From: Combretum micranthum
Taxonomy: Eukaryota > Streptophyta > Magnoliopsida > Myrtales > Combretaceae
Reading direction: 5' to 3'
NCBI GenBank assembly: GCA_024138025.1
Contig: JAMXBD010000024.1
Location: 310,001 to 374,000 of the forward strand
DNA length: 64,000 nucleotides
The first letter of the stretch is position 1; the number at the start of each line of letters is the position of its first letter. A program made the translations under genes and the position numbers. Positions 34,323 through 47,766 of the stretch are shown piece after piece. The notes beneath the pieces are model-generated. The model saw only the letters and a list, made by a program, of their open reading frames with translations, was not told the DNA's origin and searched no databases.

Positions 34323-36344
34323 CCACTTTTTCCCTCTCTCTCTTCATTCTTCTCATTTCAAATTTTACCAAAGGTAGAAAACTCTCTTTTTCTCTCCTCC
34401 CCAACCCTCCTTGCCGTGAGCTTCATTGGCTCCCACACACACAAACACACAACTTTTCTTCTTCCTTTTATCTTCTATTTTAACCTTAGATAAAAGAACT
34501 TTACTTCTTTTACCTTTAGATCCTTGTAATGGCAAGGATATTCTTGTGTATTTTCATTTAAGATCCCCATGAGCTCTTGCTAGGGACAAGAAAATACTAA
34601 TACAGGAATACCAAACCATCACAAGAGTGGATCTAGCATTTAAACAAGCTTTCATGCCATGAGCTTCATGATCATCCATCTAAGAGTTGTTTTGAACAAA
34701 AGACCTTTCATAAAAATTTAGTTTTTATGCTTTCAAAACCTATCTAAGCATTTAAGATGGTAGATCTATCATTTTGCCATCCATATTCATGTAGGCATTT
34801 AAGATCTTATCTCTATTTTTAGTTTTTGTGCATTAATAGTCATCAAGACCTTTGTCTTGAGTAAATAAGCTTGCTAGTATATAGATCTCTAGGTGGATGA
34901 GTTAAGGAAACCAAAAAGGAAAGCTCTTTTCAAGAAATGAAATAGGGTAAATTCGGATGACATGGAAAACCTAGCTTAAAAACCCTTTTATCAACTTCAA
35001 AACATGTATTTTGCAAGAAAAATGTAGCCTATGGGTGATAGATGATGTTTGATGATAATTTTCATGAGTTTAAATGAGTTTTTACCAAGGAAAATATTTA
35101 AAACAAGATATGAAGTCAAATAGAAATTTTGGGTTGGAAGTTCTTGTAGGGAAAATTCGTAATACTCACTAGGTGGTTAAAAAACACTAGTTTTCCAACT
35201 TCAAAAATGGTATTTTCTTAAATAAATAAAGTCCTTAGGGTATAGATAAAGTAAATACCTAAATTTCTAAGTATAAAATGCATTTTTCTTAAAGAAATCA
35301 ACTTAAGAATGAGTTTTGCAAAATTCGGATTTTTGGATCAACCCTATTATAAGACTCACTTATAAGTTTACAAATGAAGATTTAATTAAAGAAATAAAGG
35401 CCTTAGGATATAGTTAATGTAAGGGTCAATTTTTCTTTAAAGTAAATAGAATTTTCCTAAGGAAAATCCTTGGAACAAGTAAGAGTGACCAAGTGTATCA
35501 AATCTACTAGTTAACAAATGGCATGAAAGGGTTTCCTAAGATAAAGGTTATTTAAATTCTTTTAATCTATAAATTTATAAGAACTTAAGCACATAATAGT
35601 TCATATCATGATATTCATGATAGGGAAATTCATTACCATGGCATTTATTTTCATTCTACACTTAGAAACCTCAAGAGCATTCATGAAAATCACATTTTTG
35701 GAAATCAACATACCTACTAGTTAGAACTGATCCTTCATTTCCGAGACTTAAATGTTTTCAAAACTTGATTTAAACAACATATTTAGAAATCTCTTTCGAA
35801 GTAGATAGAAATTGATATAAAATTTGCAAAATTCCGAGTTAAAAACGGCCAAGTTACGACCATTTTAAATGAGACTTCGGAAATGATGCGAATTTCGATT
35901 TCACTAAGTTGTCTTAGAGTTTTGACACTCTTAGATTGTAGAATACTTATTAGGGTGTTTCTTTTGTGTTTAGGCGAACCCGAGGATGTCGAGTCTTTAT
36001 CCCCGGATTATTACTACTAAGAGACCGGCGAACCAATGGCGGAATGAGTTTTCTCTTCCCAATTCGTTTATTGTATGTGATTGATAATTTAGTGCACTAG
36101 AGTGTAGGTAAAGAGAAATGAATATGTAGGATGAGGAATAATGGGAAATTGTATGTTGATGATGATATGAGAACTAAAAATAAGAATATCGAAACCGGGT
36201 GATAATTTCTGGTGTGTAGTTGGTTATGATGTATTGTTTGAGAATTGTTTGATCGCCTGAATAAAATGACTTAATCAACTATTCGGACTAATACCAAATT
36301 TAGACATATGCATATCATAATGGGAAGGAGCATTAGCATTGGTT

Positions 36345-36475
36345 GGTTAATCGTGATCCATAAACGAGATTAATTGGTTGTTTAATCGTGATCCATAAAC
36401 GAGATTAATTGTGGGTTAATCGTGATCCAAAACGAAATAATTGTTGGTTACCTGTGAACCATAAACGGCATAAAG
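36345..36475 (+). repeat. Four-copy ~34-bp tandem repeat in LTR
   Basis: Units start near 36345, 36380, 36414 and 36446 and carry GGTTAATCGTGATCCATAAA or close variants. The last unit is the most diverged. Confidence 0.75.
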
Positions 36476-37134
36476 TTAGTACCACAGTATTCGTTAATCT
36501 GCCAACCCGGGATGGAGGGTGCAAGTCCATCCACATATGATTTCCAACTAGTCATATGTATATTGCTCTCATGTGTTTGGTGCATTCACTTGCTTGTATA
36601 ATCACTTGTTTGAACTGTTGTGACATGAATGTTGCTGTGGAAGATTTCACTCACTAAGCTAGTTAGCTTACGTCCCTACAGTTTCTTCCTTTTGCAGCTA
36701 CCGAATATATGGCTTAGATAGCGTCACCCGACCGCACAGGAAGAAGAGCTAGGAGTTTCCCTTAGAAGTTGGAAATTCTGTTTAGACTTCCATAGGAAAC
36801 TTTTATGACTTTGGATGACTGTATAAGGCCACTAAATATTCTTTTGTGGGGAATGCCCCTTAGTAAATGTAATATTTATTTATGCATCATGAGTTATATC
36901 CTACTGCTAATGTATGCCAAGTTAAGCTTTTATCTCCATTCGGACTTGTATTCTATTGTCGTAAAGGTACGCCTTACATCTATACGAGGCCTCGAAGGAC
37001 TAAGGTGGTAATTCGAGAGTCTTGTATGGCATGTGGCGGACTGTTATGTTTAGAGTACTCTATGAGGCATGACAAGGGAACAATCCGATTTACTTGATAA
37101 CTTGGTGAAGAACATTTCCTCATGTACTGGTATC

Positions 37135-37937
37135 TGTAAACCCCAAAATTTTTCAAAATTCTTATAAAATAATCCTTGGATTAAATACCAAATCCAAGAC
37201 CTTGAAAAATCAACCTAAGTTGAAATCAAATTCTAAATAAGATCAAACACGAAAATTCCTAACCTTATGAAAAAGCAAACCTCCAAAAACAAAATGAAAA
37301 ATCCAACAATCATTCAATTCAACACCAGTACACCAACCAAATCATCTATCCGATTCCTGAAATGCAAATCAAGATGATATATCCAAATAACACTTAACGA
37401 AAAAAAATACTAAAAACTCAAATTCTTCAGTGAATTTTAGAATAAAAAAATTCAATTACCACTAAAAGTTAAACAACCCATAACCTTAGACTTAGTTAAA
37501 CAATCTCGATAACTAAAAAATATTAAATAAATCATTAAAAAATAATAAAGTAAAACATAAATTTTGAGTCAAAATATAACACGGTCAAAAAACTCCAAAA
37601 TTTTAAAATCTTACAAGTAAATAAAAAAGATAGAAGTCAAACCAAAACCTAAAGTCAACTTAGAGCAGAAATAAACTCTAGTGAATTTAAATCCAGCAAT
37701 CTCACACTCTAAATCCTTAAGCAATAAAATTAAGTTAATAATAGGTTATAGTCCGTAATAATATAATGAAGCTTAATATATCAGATTCGTCGAAATTTAG
37801 TTCGTTTTGGACCCGAACGACAACAAATTTTGAAAACCGTGTCCCAGTGCGTCAGCAGTAAAAATATTTCAATAATACCATTAGACTCGTAATAATATGA
37901 GGATTCCAAGAATATCAGTTTTAGAATTTTTTCGAAT
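37135..37937 (+). mobile_element. Truncated Tekay-like LTR (5' part only)
   Basis: It starts TGTAAACCCCAAAATT and keeps the order of landmarks of the LTR at 40339, such as GTGTCCCAG and the ACCATTAGACTCGTA block, but stops at 37937 after TTTTTTCGAATCTG. From 37938 the sequence matches internal DNA of the gag-only element (46268 onward). The rest of this LTR and the first kilobase of internal region are missing, so this is a recombination or deletion junction. Confidence 0.75.
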
Positions 37938-38303
37938 CTGTCTCCTAGAAATACCAACAGACGTATTGAGCGTTAAGAGCAAATAACTTTTTGATCTATC
38001 ATCTAGTTCATGAATTAATTCTAACGTATGTTTTGCATCCTTTCTTTGAACTTTTGTAATGAAAGATTTACATCTTCTCTTGATTTAATGTATTTCGTTT
38101 TGAATATTATGAAGTCCTTATTATTGATTTTGATTTCTGTAAAATTTCAATATTCCTTATATAAGTTTTTATTTCCGCATTTCCATGTTCTGTATTTCCG
38201 ATAAGTTTCTTTTACTGCCTTAAGACGTAATAAAAGATTTAGAAATTTCACCTGAGCTTAATAAAATTGTAGGAGATATACCCAACTACAACAAGAACCC
38301 ATC

Positions 38304-39541
38304 ATGACTCCTTTAGGACCCGAGAACCAAGCAATACCTGAACCACCTAACCAAGGGGGAAATGCTTCAATAGAGATTGAACGGCTTACTAGTTAGATAA
38401 GAAGCTACATGTAGTAGACTCAAGTCAGTTCAACGTCAATGCCTGTGAGATATGAGCAAGAAACAACGCAAGATGAACCCCTATCACCTCAATACCACCA
38501 AAGTCTCTTACCATGCTTCATAAAGTGTAACCAGTATTTTGACGGAAGTTTTTGGAAAACCAGATGAGGTAGAGGATTGGTTGGCACACATTGAGAGGTC
38601 CTTTAATGCTTTTGAAGTACCACACCGTCTGAGAGTCAATTATGGAACCTATATGCTCCGCTTACATGCCCGAGTATGGTGGGAATCTAAGGAAAGAGAG
38701 TTGATGCCTCCAGTTACATAGGAGATGTTTAAATATGAGTTTTTGGACAAGTATTTCCCCATGAGCTTAAGAGTCCAGTACAGTACAGATTTCCTCAATA
38801 TCTCACAAGGAGATCGTAGTGTGGAACAGTACGAAATCGAGTTCAGTAGATTGTTGCAATATGCTCCGGAATCATATAAACAAAGTGAGGAACTCAAAAG
38901 ACAAGTGTTCCAGAATGGTTTAAAAGAAGACCTTCGGACTCGATTGGAGGAATTTGATATCAGAGTTATCAAGGATTGCTATAAAGAGCACGGATAATAG
39001 AAAATGCTCAGTGGAGAAGGCAAGAAAGAAGTAATAAGGAAAAGAAGTTATATGTTGCAACGACCCGAGTCAAAATGTCAAAACATTTCCCGTGGATGAC
39101 CTAAACAAGGAAGAAGACATAATATTGGATAAGATACAATGCTGGAGATAAGAGAGAACATTACCCTATACAGGGTCCACAACTCCAATTCAAGTGCTAT
39201 CTCTGTGGGGACCCTGGTCACAAAGTTGAGAAGTGTCCTAAAAAGATGACCACCGGATGCTTTATTTGCACAAAGATGGAACATTTGGCTAAAACAAGCC
39301 CCGAGTGGGATAACCCGCATGTTTCTTCGCTGGATCTACCAAGGAAGAAGAGGAAGACATATAATAGGAATAAAAGCAACAAAGGAAAAAGGAATCGAGG
39401 TTCTTCAAGAACATCTACATCCGGAAATCTAGTCCACAACCCTCACACATATGTAGCTTATGAAGAAGCTAGTGATGAGGAGCTGGAGTCCTTTGCCATG
39501 GAAAGAAGCGAGGATCAAAGATGCAACTCGGTATCAGGTTA
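38304..39541 (+). pseudogene. gag: gag pseudogene, copy A (Tekay/Del-like)
   Basis: An ATG at 38304 opens a frame soon broken. The capsid-like domain is readable at 38539-38721 and 38725-38997 (EDWLAHIERSFNAFEVPHR, FLDKYFPMSLRVQ, QYEIEFSRLLQYAPE), which follows the Gag pattern of Del/Tekay chromoviruses. An in-frame TAG at 38719-38721 splits it where copy B has TGG. Zinc knuckles follow at 39190-39310: CYLCGDPGHKVEKC is canonical, while the next, CFICTKMEHLAKTS, has lost its last cysteine. Frameshifts lie near 38545 and 39000-39180. Gag would form particles and bind RNA; this copy cannot. Confidence 0.85.
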
Positions 39542-40324
39542 GCGCTATACCCTTAGAATACCACATATTCTTTCCTGCTAATAGAATCAAAGAGATAAGT
39601 TGTTAGAAATACCCTTCGGATTAAATGGCTAGACTAAAAATAGGAAAGCCCGAGACTATTAAAAACTAGAATGAGCCAATGATGGAAACTAAAACAAACC
39701 TCGATTAATTTAACGAATTCCAAGATACCCCTCATATAACTTCTTGTAAATAAAGAACTTTGAAAGATCGAAACCTACGACGATCGTTACACAAAAGTTA
39801 AAACTTCAGTGATCAAATCTCAATTACCAAACTCCATAAGATCTTCACAAGTAAATAATTATACAATAAGCAATGAGATCTCTTGATTTCAATCCCATCA
39901 AGATGATCACGATGATAGAATTTAAAACAATGATGACCATATTGTTTAAGGAAATATGAATCATAAAGCACAATATTGTATATACAGCTACATAAGAATG
40001 GAGAAGCGAATCCACAACCTTCGTTTCAAGTAATTGAGTCATGAAAGGTCATGTTTGTCATGATCTCTAGTGTCGGTCGAGTCAAGTCGTCTATGGTTTC
40101 GAGTCAAGTCCGCGCGTTTTCCAAAGAGTCGTATAAGTGAAGGTTGGAATCGCTAAGCCAAATCTTATAAAATTGTATGTGCTATATTTCGTAAAAGATC
40201 TACATGCGAAATTTAGAAATGATACAAACCGAAGCATAAATCGGTGCTAGAGATATAGTTTGAAATTCACAATCTTTTCTCGACAAACGATATACACTAA
40301 CAAGTTTTGCGACAAAACTTTCCT

Positions 40325-40338
40325 TAAGGTGGGGAGGA
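40325..40338 (+). other. Polypurine tract before central LTR
   Basis: AAGGTGGGGAGGA directly precedes TGTAATCCCC, the usual chromovirus arrangement. The same text precedes the LTR at 48680. Confidence 0.8.
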
Positions 40339-43300
40339 TGTAATCCCCAGAAATTTCAGTAAATAATTTCAAGATGAGCTTAAAAAAAAACCCTAAAAAT
40401 CACTCCAAATTAAAACCGAATTTCGACAAGTCCTAAATGACGAACGAATCCAAAAATTTCTTAATCATGAGAAAATGAAAATCCTTAAAAATAAAATAAG
40501 AACTATGGTCTTCAAATTCAAAACCACATGTACAAAAATTTCAATTTAACTCCGATTTAAAATCGGGTAAAATAGATCCCAAAAACGAATTATTAAAAAG
40601 TAAATAACGATAACTTTCGGAAATGAAACCCAATTCAAAAATTTCGAAAACGTTAAAATATATTAAATACTTACAAAAATGAAATGTAAAATAAATCTAT
40701 CAAATCAAATATGTTGTATAATCATAAAATACCAGTCTCCAAATTGGCAAGGATTTAAATCGGGAAATCACCCGGTAACCCTAACCGGAATACAATAGTG
40801 TAAGTCCGGCAATCTAATGCCCCTAACCCTAGAGGCCGAGATGTAGTTTAAATATATAGAATAGCTCATAGCAATGTAAGTTTGTTTAAAAATATCATAT
40901 TGGTAAATTTTTGACCTATTTCGAACCCGTTCGGATACAGACTTCGAAAAGCGTGTCCCAGGGCTCGAGATATCAAAAACATACCAATAGTACCGTTAGA
41001 CTCATAGTTTCATAAGATTTCTAAGTATATCAGTTATGAAATTTTTCGGGTTATAAAAGTTACAGTTATAACCTTTTTATCGTATTTCCATTATTACCGG
41101 TAATTGATTAGTCTTTTGCACTATTCATTTTATTTCATTATAAAATTTTATTATTCTTACAAAGTCTTATATTTTTAGATAAATATTTTATATGTTATAG
41201 AAAATTTTGTTTTTCTAAAATTTAGTTCGTTTCGAGTCTTTACGGGATCAGATGCTATTTAAGACCCGATACTAAAAATAAAATAAATTAATTTAATAAT
41301 TGGAAAATATTTTAAAAATATCATTAATTTCATAAAATAATTTTTTAGAATTTTTCGGGTTGTAAAAATATTATTTATAGCCCATATTCGTGTATTTTGA
41401 TCATACCGGTAACATAATTGTTAAATTACTAAAATAATTCAAATAATTATTTAATTTTAAATATGAAAAATCTGCTACAAATATTTGGAATAAATTTTCT
41501 AATTTTATTTTATTTTAATTTATTTTATTAATAAAGTACTTTTACAATCCATACCTTCAAGTACACCTTACACATATCACTTCCTTTTCACTTCAAACTT
41601 TCTGCACATTATCCCACAATTCATGGCAGATTTTTGACTCATTCATTGCTGCCATTTTCCTTTAATTTACTCCTATTTTGACTAAAAGTAATTATATTTC
41701 AATCCTTCTTCAAAAAGTTACATTACACATTAATTACACAATTCAAATTTAAGTCAAATTTCAACAAAATTCACCTCTCTCCCCCTACACATTCCCATGC
41801 AGCACACACACACATTTGGCTACCTTGTTTTATCTTTTTCCTTCTTTTCTTACAATTAAAACACTCATTTTCTCTCACTCCTTCATTTATTCACTTTCCC
41901 TCTTTCTTTCTTCAACCTTTTCTCTCTCTATTTCCTCTCTTTTCTTCTTCTTCTTGTTCTTGTTTCTTCAAGAACCAAGCTGCCCTAACATCTTCCATTA
42001 GCTTCCATACATATTTCTTGAAGATTTCTAAGCAAATCTTCATCTCAAAGCCTCCATAGGTGATATAGGTAAAATGTAATGAAGGTTTCATGCATCAAAT
42101 GACCTTCCATGAGCTTAAAAGCTTAGGATGATGATACCAATAATGAAACACTCCTTTTCTCTACTTTTATTATCTTGTATTTCAATTATTTTCTTGTTTA
42201 AAGTTGATATGTTTTGTAGACCTAAATTTTTGTAGCTTTGATTTTGTTTATGCCATAGATCTTATTATTTAAGTTGTTATATTTGTTATTTCTTATGATT
42301 CATGCATAGATCTATCATCCACATATTCATCTTAGTGATTCATCCATTTAAAACTAGTTTAAAAACTAGATCTAGTGTTTTGAGTTCATAAATGCATTAG
42401 ACCTTTGTTTATGTTCATGAACAACTTGCTATAACATGATAATGGTAGGGAAGTTGTAGGAAACTCAAGATCTATTTTATTTTCAACAAAAACAACTTTT
42501 GAAAATTCGGATGAAAATGGGACTATATTTAGAAAAGTGGTTTTTCAACTTCAAAATGTGTATTTTTCATTTAAAATGAAGGGCTTAGGGTATAGACAAC
42601 ATAAATGAATGATTTCGAAAAGTAAAGTTTAGATCTATGAGTTTATAGTTCATTACCATGGGTTTCTTTTAGATGTATGTTCATATTATGTGTAGATCTT
42701 AGATTTGAACTTGAACAAAATTTGTGAAATTCGTATTTTGGCAAGACCCCCATTTAAAAACCACTTTCCAAGTGTGAAAGTGTAATTTTTATTTAAGAAA
42801 TGAAAGGCTCTTAGGATAGGATATGCAAGGAATAGATTTTCATAAGTTTAGATAGATTTTATCAAAAGATATGTCCAAAAATGAATTTTGTAAATTCGGA
42901 TCCCAATCAAAACCAATTTTTAAAACCCATTTATCAACTCCAAAACTCATGTTTTATGTGAAAAATGAAGTATATAGGTAATAGATATCATTAAGCAATG
43001 ATTTCTACAAGTTAAAATGAGTTTAGGCATGAGTAATGTGTAAAACAAGTAATGGAATTAAAATGGAAAAATTTGAGTTAGTGATCAAATTGTCAAATTC
43101 GTAATTTAAGATGATGCATATGTAATCACTTAGTATTTGAGCTCAAATTGCAAGTTTTATGTGTTAAATGAAGTCCTTAGACAATAGATGTAGTAAAGTC
43201 TTAAATTTTAATGCATTAAACAATTTTTCCCAAATGAATCATTCAAAAAGTGGATTTTCTAAAATTCGGATTTTTGAGTAAATCATATTGGAAAACATAT

Positions 43301-45226
43301 TTGCAAAGTGTAAAATGCAAATTTTTGTGTAAGAATGAGTTCCTTAATGGTTATGTATGATTGAGCCTTAATTTTCTAGATATCAAATGATTTTTACTTG
43401 AAGGTATCACTCAAAAATCAATTTTTGTAAAATTCGGATTTTGGAATCAACCCCACTTGAAAACATGTTTACAAAGTGTAAAATGGAAATTTTTATGTAG
43501 AAATAAAGGTCATAAATAATATATATGATGAAGGCTCAATTTTAACAAAAATAATTATATTTTCTTAAGTAATAAATCCAAAACAAATGGAAATGCTCAA
43601 AGTTAGAAAAGTAGACTATTCATAAATAGTTGTTACTATGGTCTTGCAAAATAAAAAGTTATAAAATTTCCTTATTGCAAAAATCATTAAGATCATGCAT
43701 GCATTAAGCTCATCCCATGTTATTCATGTTAGGAAATCATTCATATTGCATGTATAATTGAATTGACAAGTAGAAACATTTCAAGCATTTACAAAACTAT
43801 TTTTTGGAAATTGAAATTGCTGCTGCCCTAATATGATCCGAACTTTTCGAAGCTTCAAGGTTTTCAAAACTTGAAAATAATATTAGAATTAGATAGATCT
43901 TTCGAAGTAGATAGAAATCGATATATCATTTCCGAGATTCCGAGTTAAATGACCAAGTTATGGCCATTTTAACTTGGAATTCCCGCTTAGGACGCGAATT
44001 GCGAATTTGATAGTTTGAATGAGATAGTTGGATTAGTTAAGTGATGAAATACTTATTAGAGTATTTCTTCATTTTTAGGAGATCCCGAGATCGATGATTC
44101 CCTGCCACCGAATTATTATTACTAGAAGACCGGTGATTCAATGGTCGAGTGAGTCTTCTCCTTATTTTGTTACCTTGTTTGTGCTTGTAATTAGTCGCAT
44201 TACAATTATAGGAACAAGATAAAAATCGATATGAATGGGGATGGGATATATGTTGAGACTGTGATGAATGTATGCCAAAGAATAATAAAGCATATCAAAA
44301 CCACGATTTGATTGGATAACTGTACCGTTCATATTATTTTTGTTATGTGTATGATATTGGCTGGTCACTCTAAAGAATGTATAAATATTTTGACCTAAGA
44401 AAAAAGTAAATTGATCATGCATCGTATCGGACATATTGCATTTGGTAGCGTGCTACTCCTACGCAGGTCGATCGGCATGGTCTGAGGACTCGTTTGGATA
44501 ATGAGACCCGGGATCAGAGCTCATTCATGGGAAACTAAGGCGCATCGGGGATGCATTCCATGTGTGAGCCTAGCCGAGGCGAGTGTATGAGCCCAGGGCT
44601 TGGGGACTAGCAGTAGTCGTGTAGACTTCAATACCATCCCTAACCCAAGATACGGAGGGCGTAAATCCGTTCTGTGTGTGGGTTCTGGATACCCATACAT
44701 AATTGCTTGCTCACGTGTTTGTTCATGCATAGCATATGATTTATTAATGCTTGCTTGTTCTGGTACGGAACTAAGGGAATTCTCACTAAGCTAGTGTAGC
44801 TTATACCCCAACAGTTGCTTAAATGAACAGGTTATCTCAAGAATGCAAAGTGGGGACCGAGATGGTTGAAGCCGAGAATGGCTTCGGGATTCCGGCGAGA
44901 AATAAGAATGTTGAAGTTATCAGCTAGTTTTATGATTTGTCCTGTAATAGTTTATGTAGGGAAGTCTGTGGATGAATGTGATTGAAGTTGAATGATTTGT
45001 ATTTTGAAGTATAGTGGTTTGTATCAAAAGTATAGTGGATTTTATTTCCTTTACATTGTTACTCAATTGTATCAACATAAAATGTATCATTCCGATGTGT
45101 CTCCTTTATGTGTTAGACTCCTTGTACATAGTATGGAAGCCTTCGCATGACTGAGGTGGTCATTCTTAGGCTTTAATATTGTGTACGGCGGACTGCCACG
45201 TTTAGGATACCCTTCGGGGCGTGACA
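40339..45226 (+). repeat. Central LTR (LTR A) of gag-only complex, 4.9 kb
   Basis: It starts TGTAATCCCC and ends CGGGGCGTGACA. It is preceded by a polypurine tract and followed by a primer site, so it acts both as the 3' LTR of the left internal copy and the 5' LTR of the right one. It matches LTR B (48680-53476) throughout; about 85 bp near 42225-42310 are absent from LTR B. The LTR is longer than the internal region it serves. Short frames inside it recur in LTR B but carry no known motif. Confidence 0.9.
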
Positions 45227-45233
45227 GTTTAGT

Positions 45234-45246
45234 TGGTATCAGAGCG
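45234..45246 (+). other. Primer binding site (tRNA-iMet type)
   Basis: TGGTATCAGAGCG begins seven bases after the LTR A end. It is the complement of the 3' end of plant initiator tRNA-Met, the usual primer of chromoviruses. Confidence 0.92.
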
Positions 45247-45743
45247 AAAAGGTTTTGGGAATTAGGTGGAAAGCCTTTAGGAGAATAGGATGTTAAGATA
45301 CGATCTTGGAAATGAATAGATAAATGTTAGATAACCTTTAAGTAAAGGAGAGACTAGATTTAGCTGCCTGACCCTTAAGATGTGATTTTCGATTGTTAAG
45401 GATTTGAATTCCGCCTTAGAGACTTTTGCAGAACATAGAAACAGACATATGAGGAAGGAAGATTGAAAATATTAGATGGGATGATCGAATCTATTCTAGC
45501 AACTGCAAAATACAAGAATAAGTGACCCTACCCAACCTTTGGTTCAAACCGATAATAGAAAATGGTAGATTTCCCCTTTGACCTAGGAGACCACTGGATG
45601 GGAAGGATAAATTGCGTGCTTTCACCGTTTTTCTAACTAAACAAGTTTAAAGAAAATAAAAAGTTATAACTCTTTTTCTAAACCATAAGCAACTTGGTGA
45701 ATAGTATAATTAGGCTAATGTGACCGTTTCTTCTTGTTTCTAG

Positions 45744-46233
45744 GGGACTACCTGAGGAGAACGTGCAACAGTCGACTAACCTTTCCAATGAACAACAAGT
45801 GAGAGACACTCCACCACCACAAGATCCAATGCAACAAGTCATAGACCTTCTAGGGTGTTTGGTGGATACACAAAAGCTCCTCTTACAACGAGTGCTTCTT
45901 AAGAATGTGCCGGTTGAGGTGGAAGGACCCCACCAAGTGACAATGCAAGGAATTGAGACTCCTTCTGTTATGGCTAGTCCAAGCTCCAAAGTTAGAAGGT
46001 ATAAGACGACTAGCCTAACTGTTAAGAATGAACCTTTTAAGAAGCGTAAGATCACTTATTGGAAGTGCAAAGAAGGTCATCATCTAAGACAGTGTCCACA
46101 GTTAAAGCACAAGTGTTATCTCTGTAGGGATCTTGAACATAAGATTATGGACTGTCCAAGAAAGAAAACCCTAAAGTGCTTCATTTATAAACAGTCGGGA
46201 CATTGGGCGAGGAAATGCCCCCAAAAGAATTAA
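45744..46233 (+). CDS. Gag-like frame with three zinc knuckles (module 1)
   Basis: The open frame has no ATG near its start and begins just after a TTTCTAG, which could be a splice acceptor. The N-terminal half is Q- and P-rich without a capsid domain. The last 50 residues hold three zinc-knuckle-like boxes: YWKCKEGHHLRQC (first C changed to Y), CYLCRDLEHKIMDC (canonical C-x2-C-x4-H-x4-C) and CFIYKQSGHWARKC (second C changed). This matches the knuckle array of the second gag module at 47460-47640, so it looks like a diverged partial duplicate of the gag 3' part. It would bind nucleic acid if made. Confidence 0.6.
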
Positions 46234-46636
46234 CAAGTGGATAGCTGTCCTTGCTTGGAAGAAGTCAGTCTCCTAGAAATATCAATAGATCTCTTGTGTT
46301 GAGCGTTAAGAGCAAATAACTTTTTGATCTATCATCTAGTTCATGAATTAATTCTAACGTATGTTTTGCATCCTTTCTTTGAACTTTTGTAATGAAAGAT
46401 TTACATCTTCTCTTGATTTCATGTATTTCGTTTTGAATATTATGAAGTTCTTATTATTGATTTTGATTTCTGTAGAATTTCAATATTCCTTATATATGTT
46501 TTTATTTCCACATTTCCGTGTTCTGTATTTCTGATAAGTTTCTTTTACCGCCTTAAGACGTAATAAAAGATTTAGAAATTTCACCTGAGCGTAATAAAAT
46601 TGTAGGAGATATACCCAACTACAACAAGAACCCGTC

Positions 46637-47766
46637 ATGACTCCTTTAGGACCCGAGAACCAAGCGATACCTGAACCACCTAACCAAGGGGGAAATGCTT
46701 CAATAGAGATTGAACGGCTTACTAGTCAGATAAGAAGCTACATGTAGTAGACTCAAGTCAGTTCAACGTCTATGCCTGTGAGATATGAGCAAGAAACAAC
46801 GCAAGATGAACCCCTATCACCTCAATACCACCAAAGTCTCTTACCATGCTTCATAAAGTGTAACCAGTATTTTGACGGAGTTTTTGGAAAACCATGAGGC
46901 AGAGGATTGGTTGGCACACATTGAGAGGTCCTTTAATGCTTTTGAAGTACCACACCGTCTGAGAGTCAATTATGGAACCTATATGCTCCGCTTACATGCC
47001 CGAGTATGGTAGGAATCTAAGGAAAGAGAGTTGACGCCTCCAGTTACATGGGAGATGTTTAAATATGAGTTTTTGGACAAGTATTTCCCCATGAGCTTAA
47101 GAGTCCAGTAGTGCAGATTTCCTCAATATCTCACAAGGAGATCGTAATGTGGAGCAGTACGAAACCGAGTTCAGTAGATTGTTGCAATATGCTCCGGAAT
47201 CATATAAACAAAGTGAGGAACTCAAAAGACAAGTGTTCCTGAATGGTTTAAAAGAAGACCTTTGGACTCGATTGGAGAAATTTGATATCAGGAGTTATTA
47301 AGGATTGCTAGAAAGAGCACGAATAATAGAAAATGCTCAGAGGAGAAGGCAAGAAAGAAGTGATAAGGAAATGGAGTTCTATGTTGCAATGACCCCGAGT
47401 CAAAATGTCAGAACACTTCCCGTGGATGATGACCCAAACAAGGAAGAAGACATAATATTGGATAAGATACAATGCTGGAGATGTAAGAGAGAACATTACC
47501 CTATACAGGGTCCACAACTCCAATTCAAGTGCTATCTCTGTGGGGACCCTGGTCACAAAGTTGAGAAGTGTCCTAAAAAGATGACCACCAGATGCTTTAT
47601 TTCCACAAAGTTGGGACATTTGGCTAAAACATGCCCCGAGCGGGATAACCCGCATGTTTCTTCGCTGGATCTACCAAGGAAGAAGAGGAAGACATATAAT
47701 AGGAATAAAAGCAACAAAGGAAAAAGGAATCGAGTTCTTCAAGAACATCTACATCCGGAAATCTAG
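46637..47766 (+). pseudogene. gag: gag pseudogene, copy B (module 2)
   Basis: The ATG at 46637 matches that of copy A. The capsid-like text is present (HIERSFNAFEVPHR, FLDKYFPMSLRVQ) but interrupted: TGG has become TAG near 47010 and single-base indels lie near 46877, 46895 and 47110. From 47305 the frame is open for 153 residues and ends at 47766. It carries CWRCKREHYPIQGP, CYLCGDPGHKVEKC (canonical) and CFISTKLGHLAKTC (second C changed to S). The disabling changes differ from those in copy A, so each copy decayed on its own after the duplication. Confidence 0.85.

Larger units (their letters stand above)
33612..37074 (+). mobile_element. Tekay/Del-like LTR (solo-like), 3.46 kb
   Basis: It starts TGTAAACCCCGG and ends GGCATGACA, matching the ends of the minus-strand LTR at 55645-59025 and of the longer LTRs at 40339 and 48680. 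A TATA box (TATATAAA) lies at 34315-34322, followed by a CT-rich leader. No primer site follows its end and no clear polypurine tract precedes it, so it is probably a solo LTR. The flanks AGGAG and AGGGA agree only in part. It includes a 34-bp tandem repeat at 36345-36475. No protein is encoded. Confidence 0.8.
37938..40338 (+). mobile_element. Gag-only element, internal region copy A (5'-truncated)
   Basis: This segment matches 46268-48679 closely and in the same order. It holds a broken gag (38304-39541) and about 800 bp of non-coding 3' DNA that ends in the polypurine tract at 40325-40338 (AAGGTGGGGAGGA). There is no protease, RT or integrase. It lacks the primer site and the first gag module found in copy B because its left end is cut at 37937. 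Confidence 0.85.

Noticed and set aside
33607..37079. Target-site duplication for the LTR at 33612-37074
   Set aside because: The flanks AGGAG and AGGGA do not match at all five bases, so I do not claim a duplication.
44600..44794. Frame of 64 codons with a near copy at 52850-53044
   Set aside because: Both lie at the same place in LTR A and LTR B. Conservation follows from recent duplication; there is no motif and the start context is poor.
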